Both the position numbers and the translations under genes were made by a program. Shown one piece after another: positions 1 to 5,520 of a stretch of 12,102 bases of DNA. The notes under the pieces were generated by a model, which saw nothing but the letters and a program-made list of their open reading frames with translations, ran no database searches and had not been told where the DNA came from. The first letter of the stretch is position 1. Each line of letters begins with the position of its first letter. Source of the DNA: an uncultured Acinetobacter sp. (lineage in GTDB: Bacteria; Pseudomonadota; Gammaproteobacteria; Pseudomonadales; Moraxellaceae); contig CAAGMP010000189.1 of NCBI GenBank assembly GCA_900771065.1, positions 1-12,102 on the forward strand, given 5' to 3'.

Positions 1-1148
1 CGGCTTGCTGTACCATTGCCAATTGCAATTAAATCGACATTAAATTCTCGACATAAACGTGCCAACTCAGCCAAAGCACCTTCTGTATCTTCTTTCGGTG
101 CAAATGGATAAATTGTACTGTATGCAACCACATCGCCTGATGTATTGACCACTGCCAATTTAACTCCTGTACGAATACCCGGATCGACACCCAAAGTACA
201 ACGTGCGCCCGCAGGTGCAGAAAGCAATAAATGACGTAGATTTTCTGCAAAAACTTGCATTGCTTCAGCTTCAGCAGTCAAGCGTTTTTCAGTCAACAAT
301 GAATGTTCAATCGATGGGCGGATTTTACCAAGCCAAAATAATTTTGCAGTTTGCTTTAAATAATCTTGACGGCTTTGTGGTTGAATTTGATCTAACACAT
401 ATTCAGCTTCGATGCGTAATAAACAAGGTTCATTTTCGCCATCAACTTTTAAGCCTAAAACATTTTCTTGACGACCACGTAACATTGCCAATAAACGATG
501 TGACGCAATTTTGTTTAAATTTTCAGAAAAATCGAAATAATCTTTAAATTTTTTGCCAACTTCTTTCTTTTCTTCGCTTGCAACTGCGCTTTTTAAAACA
601 GCTGTTTTAGCAAACTGGGCTTTGAGTTCTGAAGTTAAAGCAATATTTTGCGCCCATTCATCAATTAAAATATGCTGAATCGCATCGAGTTGGCTTTCTA
701 AATCAGGATAATTTTCATGTGAAAAACCAAGTAACGCTTCAGCAGGATCAATCGCTTCATTTAAAATGCGTTGTGCAATCGGTTCTAAACCTGCTTCTTT
801 CGCTTTAAATGATTTGCTCGTACGTTTTGGGCGGTAAGGTGCATAAATTTCTTCTAATGCATTTTTAGTTTGTACTGCTTCAATACGCGCCAACAAATCA
901 TCAGATAATTTATTTTGTTCTTTTAAAGATTCTATTACTTTTTCGCGACGCTCAAATAAATCACGCAAATAAGCTAATCGGGTGTCTAATTGACGTAATT
1001 GCGTATCATCCAACCCCTGCGTCACTTCTTTACGATAACGTGCAATAAATGGGACACTCGCGCCTTCGTCAATTAACTTCACCGCGGCTTCTACTTGATT
1101 TGGGCGTACGGCAAGCTCTGCTGCTAACTGCTGAACTAAGTCAGTCAT
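1..1148 (-). CDS. tex: Tex, RNA-binding transcription accessory protein (3' end cut off by window edge)
   Basis: About 382 N-terminal codons are visible, reading from the ATG at 1148 to the window edge without a stop; the family is usually about 750-800 residues. The N-terminus (MTDLVQQLAAELAVRP, then VPFIARYRKE and LDDTQLRQLD) is typical of the helical Tex N-domain. IYAPYRPKRTSK lies near residue 100. The YqgF/RuvC-like domain begins around residue 319 with LGVDPGIRTGVK (D322), and the window cuts just after IAIGNGTASR. The helix-hairpin-helix and C-terminal S1 RNA-binding domains would lie outside. Tex is a cytoplasmic nucleic-acid-binding protein linked to transcription; its exact role is not settled. 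Shine-Dalgarno pairing is weak (GTGGA, more than 10 nt upstream). The gene is divergent from ompR. I am sure of the family. Confidence 0.96.
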   Translation of the reverse strand, partial: MTDLVQQLAAELAVRPNQVEAAVKLIDEGASVPFIARYRKEVTQGLDDTQLRQLDTRLAYLRDLFERREKVIESLKEQNKLSDDLLARIEAVQTKNALEEIYAPYRPKRTSKSFKAKEAGLEPIAQRILNEAIDPAEALLGFSHENYPDLESQLDAIQHILIDEWAQNIALTSELKAQFAKTAVLKSAVASEEKKEVGKKFKDYFDFSENLNKIASHRLLAMLRGRQENVLGLKVDGENEPCLLRIEAEYVLDQIQPQSRQDYLKQTAKLFWLGKIRPSIEHSLLTEKRLTAEAEAMQVFAENLRHLLLSAPAGARCTLGVDPGIRTGVKLAVVNTSGDVVAYSTIYPFAPKEDTEGALAELARLCREFNVDLIAIGNGTAS

Positions 1149-1186
1149 CTGGTTTAATTCCACAAGGATAAATACTAAAAGCTAAG

Positions 1187-1192
1187 ATTATA
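1187..1192 (-). promoter_or_regulatory. Probable tex promoter, -10 box
   Basis: On the minus strand a perfect TATAAT sits here, about 39 nt upstream of the tex ATG. The best -35 is TAGATT (1209-1214) with a 16-nt spacer, only a 3/6 match. The predicted leader is about 30 nt. Confidence 0.55.
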
Positions 1193-1307
1193 AAGACCAT
1201 CGCTATAAAATCTAGCTTTGTTTGATGAAAAATAAAAATGATTGTGTTGCTTTATTTTTTAAATATAAAAAAATTTGCAAAGTTATACAGCTTTTTGATT
1301 AATTTCA

Positions 1308-1417
1308 TTGATTTCTGTGAGAAAAGACTTATATATATTCATAAGGTTAATCATTTTGTTAAAGCACGTAGTTTGATAACTTCGATCATATTCATTCTAC
1401 CTTAAGGGTCGTATACT
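1308..1417 (+). promoter_or_regulatory. Candidate ompR promoters (two alternatives)
   Basis: Candidate A is TTGATT (1308-1313), an 18-nt spacer and TATATA (1332-1337), four of six matches in each box, giving a leader of about 128 nt. Candidate B is a good -10 box TATACT (1412-1417) with no convincing -35, giving a leader of about 48 nt. B is closer to the gene and lies between the arms of an inverted repeat. The sequence alone cannot decide between them. Confidence 0.4.
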
Positions 1418-1432
1418 CAATTTAAGTTATCA
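1374..1432. repeat. 9-bp inverted repeat flanking the proximal ompR promoter
   Basis: TGATAACTT (1374-1382) and AAGTTATCA (1424-1432) are perfect reverse complements separated by 41 nt. The TATACT -10 candidate lies between them and the right arm covers the expected start of transcription. This could be a pair of operator half-sites or chance in AT-rich DNA. Confidence 0.4.
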
Positions 1433-1471
1433 TCTTGTTCATGAAACAATAAAGAATAAAAGGAGCACATC

Positions 1472-2236
1472 ATGAGTTTAGTTGTACCCGCTGAAAATCC
1501 AGATCTTGTGCCAACGGAAACAGACCGTGTTGAACGGATTTTAGTTGTCGATGACGACGTTCGTTTACGCACTTTATTGCAACGTTTCCTTGAAGATAAA
1601 GGCTTTGTGGTAAAAACTGCCCATGATGCCACACAAATGGATCGCTTATTACAACGAGAACTTTTTTCACTCATTGTTTTAGATTTTATGTTACCTGTAG
1701 AAGATGGTTTAAGTATTTGCCGTCGTTTACGCCAATCAAATATTGATACGCCAATTATCATGCTCACGGCACGCGGCAGCGATGCAGATCGTATTTCAGG
1801 ACTTGAAGCAGGTGCAGATGATTATTTACCAAAACCATTTAATCCAAATGAATTATTAGCGCGTATTCGTGCCGTTTTACGTCGCCAAGTTCGCGAAGTA
1901 CCCGGTGCACCAAGCCATCAAATTGAAGTCATTACTTTTGGTTCATGGTCACTTGATCTTTCAACACGAACTTTAACTCGTGAAGGTCAAGTGGTTACAC
2001 TAACCACAGGTGAATTTGCCGTTTTAAAAGCTTTAGTACAACATCCTCGTGAACCACTCACACGTGATAAATTAATGAATTTGGCGCGTGGTCGTGAATG
2101 GGGTGCAATGGAACGCTCTATTGATGTTCAAGTATCACGCTTACGCCGTTTAATTGAAGAAAATCCTGCTCGTGCACGTTATATTCAAACGGTTTGGGGC
2201 GTAGGTTACGTTTTTGTTCCAGATGGTACAGAATAA
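1472..2236 (+). CDS. ompR: OmpR, response regulator of the OmpR-EnvZ two-component system
   Basis: 254 residues. The receiver domain spans about residues 21-138, with the acidic pocket D27-D29, phospho-acceptor D71 (in LIVLDFMLP), T99 and K121 (in PKPF). These sit 16 residues later than D55, T83 and K105 of E. coli OmpR, because the N-terminus carries a longer acidic leader. The winged-helix DNA-binding domain covers about 150-250 and ends in the typical TVWGVGYVF. The ATG start has AGGAG at 1461-1465 with a 6-nt spacer, so the start is well supported. It is a cytoplasmic transcription factor, phosphorylated by EnvZ, expected to control outer-membrane and envelope genes in response to osmotic or membrane stress. 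It is the first gene of a two-gene unit with envZ; the gap contains a strong hairpin. Confidence 0.97.
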   Translation: MSLVVPAENPDLVPTETDRVERILVVDDDVRLRTLLQRFLEDKGFVVKTAHDATQMDRLLQRELFSLIVLDFMLPVEDGLSICRRLRQSNIDTPIIMLTARGSDADRISGLEAGADDYLPKPFNPNELLARIRAVLRRQVREVPGAPSHQIEVITFGSWSLDLSTRTLTREGQVVTLTTGEFAVLKALVQHPREPLTRDKLMNLARGREWGAMERSIDVQVSRLRRLIEENPARARYIQTVWGVGYVFVPDGTE

Positions 2237-2244
2237 TGTTTGGT

Positions 2245-2290
2245 TGAATAACTGATACTCTTATGATCAGATCAGTTATTCATTTTTATT
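2245..2290 (+). promoter_or_regulatory. Intercistronic hairpin with T-tract between ompR and envZ (possible attenuator)
   Basis: A perfect 12-bp inverted repeat, TGAATAACTGAT (2245-2256) and ATCAGTTATTCA (2271-2282), encloses a 14-nt loop and is followed at once by TTTTTATT. It occupies most of the 57-nt gap and ends 4 nt before the envZ TTG start. The shape is that of a weak intrinsic terminator or processing site, which would lower the kinase relative to the regulator. The stem is AT-rich, so termination may be partial. Confidence 0.6.
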
Positions 2291-2293
2291 GAT

Positions 2294-3793
2294 TTGAATG
2301 TAGACCATTTTGTGAAACTAGATCCGATTGATCCACAAGAATTTAAACAATTTACTGCTTATCGTGAACAAAAACGCACGTTTTGGGAACGTTTTATCGA
2401 TAAAATCAAACCACGTTCAACGGCGTTACGAACAACGCTATTGGTTTCTTCGGTGGTTTTTTCTAGTTTATTTTTATCATTTTGGTTTTTTTGGAAAACA
2501 TTATATTTACCCGAAATTCAACAACATGCACGTTATTTAGCCCTTGATCTTGAGTTAATTAACAATCCTGAATTGAAGCTCACTTACCGTAATCAAGAAA
2601 TAGATAGCGCGCAATGGTTAAAAGACCACATGGGAACGGAATATGTCACCGATCCTAAACAATTTCCACGCGTTCGGGAAAAAGTCATTGCTGAATTTTT
2701 TACCGATCAATTAGAACAAAGATTGGCGAAAGAACTTAATATTGACAATGTCGTAGTTTATTTCCAATTTAAACCCACGCCACATATTTGGATTCAAACC
2801 CCTGCTATGCAAGGGAATTGGGTGAAAGAACCATTAAAAACCTATGCCGATTATAGTCTTGAACTGATTTTAATTTGGTTATTAGGTATTCCGCTTATTT
2901 CAGCAATTATTATTTTAATTTTAGTACGACAACTCAATCGTCCATTGTTGCGTCTGCAAAATGCTGCAAATAGTTATAGCAAAACAGGAAAAGCACCTTA
3001 TTTAGAAACCAATCATGGACCTCAAGAAATTCGCGAAGTCAATCGTGCATTTAACCGTATGATCTATACTTTAGAACAAATTGAACGTGATCGCCAAATT
3101 ATGTTAGCAGGTATTTCTCATGATTTAAGAACCCCTTTAACACGTATTCGTTTAAGTGCTGAAATGATGTCAGATGACGATTTTCTCAAAGAAGGTTTAA
3201 TTTATGATGTCGATGACATGGATGCAATTTTAAATCAATTTATTTCTTATATGCGTGATGGTTCAGATGAAGAATTACAAGAAACCAATTTAAATACCTT
3301 ATTACAAGAATTGGTCATTCAATTTAAACCATTAGATATTCGTTTTACCCCGCAGAATTTACCATTAATTCAAGCACGTAGTTTGTCTTTAAAACGTTTA
3401 GTTGGAAATTTAATTAACAATTCTAAGCGTTATGGCGCTGAACCAATTGAAATTTCAGCATGGTCAACAGAAAAAGAAGTTTTTATTTGTGTTGCCGATC
3501 ATGGTACAGGGATTGCTGAAGATCAAATTGATGATTTAATGCAGCCTTTTGTACGTGGAAATGAAGCGCGCACCATTCAAGGAAGCGGTTTAGGTTTAGC
3601 GATTGTCAAACGTATTGTCGATATTCATTCTGGTCAACTCAGCGTGAAAAATCGTGCTGAAGGTGGACTTGAAGTCACAATTACTTTACCCTTAAAACCG
3701 ACCTCAAACGAAATGAATAAAAATCAGTTAAGTTCATTTGAAAAACTCAAACAAAGTTTTAATGAACATTTTGATTCTAACAACAAAAAATAG
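2294..3793 (+). CDS. envZ: EnvZ, inner-membrane sensor histidine kinase
   Basis: 499 residues from a TTG start. The order is: a charged cytoplasmic N-terminus (1-48), membrane segment 1 (about 49-71), a periplasmic sensor region (72-188), membrane segment 2 (190-211), HAMP linker (212-264), dimerisation/phosphotransfer domain with H276 in GISHDLRTPLTRIR, and the HATPase domain with N-box N372/N376, G1 box D402-x-G404-x-G406 and G2 box GSGLGLAIV (430-438). A 30-residue polar tail follows the last catalytic strand. It phosphorylates, and probably dephosphorylates, OmpR. The start is uncertain: neither TTG 2294 nor the in-frame GTG 2312 has a Shine-Dalgarno sequence, and no usable ATG lies before the first membrane segment. 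TTG 2294 is preferred because it gives MNVDHFVKLDPID, which I remember as similar to Acinetobacter EnvZ. The N-terminal cytoplasmic part is longer than in E. coli EnvZ. Confidence 0.95.
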   Translation: MNVDHFVKLDPIDPQEFKQFTAYREQKRTFWERFIDKIKPRSTALRTTLLVSSVVFSSLFLSFWFFWKTLYLPEIQQHARYLALDLELINNPELKLTYRNQEIDSAQWLKDHMGTEYVTDPKQFPRVREKVIAEFFTDQLEQRLAKELNIDNVVVYFQFKPTPHIWIQTPAMQGNWVKEPLKTYADYSLELILIWLLGIPLISAIIILILVRQLNRPLLRLQNAANSYSKTGKAPYLETNHGPQEIREVNRAFNRMIYTLEQIERDRQIMLAGISHDLRTPLTRIRLSAEMMSDDDFLKEGLIYDVDDMDAILNQFISYMRDGSDEELQETNLNTLLQELVIQFKPLDIRFTPQNLPLIQARSLSLKRLVGNLINNSKRYGAEPIEISAWSTEKEVFICVADHGTGIAEDQIDDLMQPFVRGNEARTIQGSGLGLAIVKRIVDIHSGQLSVKNRAEGGLEVTITLPLKPTSNEMNKNQLSSFEKLKQSFNEHFDSNNKK

Positions 3794-3841
3794 GTATATT
3801 ATGCGACTGTTTTAATCAATTTAGATTAAAAATCATACACT

Positions 3842-3879
3842 TACCAGTCATAATAAAAATTTATGGTGGTATTTTTTTT
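3842..3879 (+). terminator. Probable intrinsic terminator of ompR-envZ
   Basis: TACCA (3842-3846) pairs with TGGTA (3867-3871) and CATAA (3849-3853) with TTATG (3861-3865), making a roughly 10-bp stem with a small asymmetric internal loop and a 7-nt apical loop. Eight Ts follow (3872-3879). A second, GC-poor hairpin (3810-3831) lies just upstream. Confidence 0.6.
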
Positions 3880-3929
3880 AGAAATTAGACCTTAGCCTAA
3901 CAGCTATGCAAAATAACACGGTTGCTCGC

Positions 3930-3935
3930 TACAAT
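3930..3935 (+). promoter_or_regulatory. Candidate -10 box for the CoA-transferase gene
   Basis: TACAAT, a five-of-six match, lies 32 nt upstream of the start codon. The hexamer 17 nt further upstream (TGCAAA) is a poor -35, so this is a weak call made mainly because a terminator precedes it and the gene needs its own promoter. Confidence 0.3.
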
Positions 3936-3967
3936 CGTTACTAACTTGAAAAAATTGAGAGTATAAA

Positions 3968-5464
3968 ATGTCATTAGACCGCATTCGTTTGGCGTCGTTA
4001 CACGACAAAGTCATTAGCGCAAAAGAAGCTGCTACATTTATTAAAGACGGCATGACCGTTGGTATGAGTGGTTTTACGCGTGCAGGTGAAGCCAAAGCTG
4101 TTCCGCTTGCATTGGTTGAACAAGCAAAAGAAAATCCTTTAAAAATCACACTCATTACTGGCGCATCTTTAGGTAATGATTTAGATAAAAAACTAACTGA
4201 AGCGGGTGTTTTAGCACGTCGTTTACCATTCCAAGTTGATAATACGTTACGTAAAGCAATTAACCAAGGTGAAGTTTTATTTATTGATCAACATCTTTCT
4301 GAAACTGTTGAACAAATGCGTAATCATCAGTTACAAAAACCTGATGTTGCTGTAATTGAAGCGGTTGCTATTACAGAAGATGGTGGCATTATTCCAACCA
4401 CTTCAGTGGGTAACTCTGCAAGTTTTGCATTATTTGCCAAAGAAGTGATTGTCGAAATTAATACCAACTTAAGCCCAAATTTTGAAGGCTTACACGATAT
4501 TTACATTCCAACTTATCGCCCAACACGTCAACCAATTCCACTCACAGAAGTAGATCAACGTATTGGTACTGCTGCGATTCAAATCGATCCAAACAAAATT
4601 GTAGGGATTGTCTTTAACAGCGAATTACATGATTCACCATCTACTGTTACTGAACCAGATGACGAAACTCAAGCAATTGCAAATCACTTAATTGCTTTCT
4701 TTGAAAAAGAAGTAGCTGCTGAGCGTTTGCCGAAAAACTTAGGACCATTACAAGCAGGCATTGGTTCAATTGCAAATGCGGTATTAACAGGCTTAAAAGA
4801 ATCAAACTTTGAAGACTTAATCATGTATTCAGAAGTACTACAAGACTGTACTTTTGAGTTAATTGATGCAGGTAAAATGATCTTTGCTTCTGGTTCTTCA
4901 ATTACTTTATCGCAAAAATATGGCGAAAAAGTATTTAACAACATTGAAGCATACAAAGACAAATTGGTTCTTCGCCCACAAGAAATTTCTAACCATCCTG
5001 AATTAGTTCGTCGTTTGGGTATTATTGGTATTAATACTGCGCTTGAATTTGATATTTACGGTAACGTCAACTCAACACACGTTTGTGGTACCAAAATGAT
5101 GAACGGTATCGGTGGTTCAGGTGACTTTGCACGTAATGCGCATTTAGCGATTTTTGTTACGAAATCAATTGCAAAAGGCGGTGATATTTCATCTGTTGTG
5201 CCATTTGCTTCTCATATTGACCATGCTGAACATGATGTTGACATTTTAGTTACAGAACAAGGTTTAGCTGACTTACGTGGTTTAGCACCACGTGAACGTG
5301 CACGTGCAATTATTGACAACTGTGCACACCCAAGCTACCGCGATGCTTTAAATGATTACTTTACACGTGCATCTGAAAAAGGTGGTCATACACCTCACTT
5401 GCTACGTGAAGCTTTATCTTGGCATGCAAACTTTGAAGAAACAGGTCATATGTTAGAGAAATAA
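3968..5464 (+). CDS. Acetyl-CoA hydrolase/transferase family protein, close to succinyl-CoA:acetate CoA-transferase
   Basis: 498 residues, a normal length for the AarC/YgfH/Cat1 group of class I CoA-transferases. The N-terminal domain has GMTVGMSGFTRAGEAKAVP and the conserved VEAVAITEDGGIIPTTSVGNS. The C-terminal domain has the catalytic glutamate E289 in YSEVLQD, equivalent to E294 of Acetobacter AarC as I remember it, preceded by GIGSIANAVL. The glycine-rich NGIGGSGDFARNAH (379 onward) and FVTEQGLADLRGL follow. These enzymes pass CoA between acyl groups through a glutamyl-CoA intermediate: succinyl-CoA to acetate (AarC), or propionyl-CoA to succinate (YgfH/ScpC). The exact acyl pair cannot be read from the sequence. 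The ATG start has GAGAG at 3957-3961 with a 6-nt spacer. It is a single-gene unit between two terminators, presumably cytoplasmic and used in acetate or propionate metabolism. Confidence 0.93.
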   Translation: MSLDRIRLASLHDKVISAKEAATFIKDGMTVGMSGFTRAGEAKAVPLALVEQAKENPLKITLITGASLGNDLDKKLTEAGVLARRLPFQVDNTLRKAINQGEVLFIDQHLSETVEQMRNHQLQKPDVAVIEAVAITEDGGIIPTTSVGNSASFALFAKEVIVEINTNLSPNFEGLHDIYIPTYRPTRQPIPLTEVDQRIGTAAIQIDPNKIVGIVFNSELHDSPSTVTEPDDETQAIANHLIAFFEKEVAAERLPKNLGPLQAGIGSIANAVLTGLKESNFEDLIMYSEVLQDCTFELIDAGKMIFASGSSITLSQKYGEKVFNNIEAYKDKLVLRPQEISNHPELVRRLGIIGINTALEFDIYGNVNSTHVCGTKMMNGIGGSGDFARNAHLAIFVTKSIAKGGDISSVVPFASHIDHAEHDVDILVTEQGLADLRGLAPRERARAIIDNCAHPSYRDALNDYFTRASEKGGHTPHLLREALSWHANFEETGHMLEK

Positions 5465-5476
5465 TTGTTCTAATAC

Positions 5477-5509
5477 AAAAAAATGCCCGAATTATTCGGG
5501 CATTTTTTT
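5477..5509. terminator. Bidirectional intrinsic terminator between convergent genes
   Basis: ATGCCCGAA (5483-5491) and TTCGGGCAT (5495-5503) form a GC-rich 9-bp stem with a 3-nt loop. Six As precede it and six Ts follow, so both strands show stem plus T-tract. It serves the CoA-transferase gene on the plus strand and the PepSY-diflavin gene (stop at 5521) on the minus strand. Confidence 0.95.
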
Positions 5510-5520
5510 ATGTTTGATCT

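Larger units (their letters stand above)
1149..1471. other. Divergent intergenic region between tex and ompR
   Basis: About 320 bases of AT-rich non-coding DNA separate the two divergent genes. I see no credible small gene in it. It holds the tex -10 box, two possible ompR promoters and a long-spaced inverted repeat around the second of these, listed separately. Confidence 0.8.

Noticed and set aside
203..547. Open frame on the plus strand opposite tex
   Set aside because: Antisense to a clear Tex reading frame with matching protein motifs; a shadow frame.
1417..1767. Open frame on the minus strand over the ompR start
   Set aside because: Low-complexity basic protein opposite the OmpR receiver domain; a shadow frame.
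1362..3385. Identical 14-mer AAGCACGTAGTTTG upstream of ompR (1362-1375) and inside envZ (3372-3385)
   Set aside because: One copy encodes ordinary EnvZ residues in frame and there is no flanking similarity; treated as coincidence.
3810..3831. Inverted repeat TTTTAATC/GATTAAAA after envZ
   Set aside because: Almost no G or C in the stem and no T-tract; the hairpin at 3842-3879 is the better terminator.
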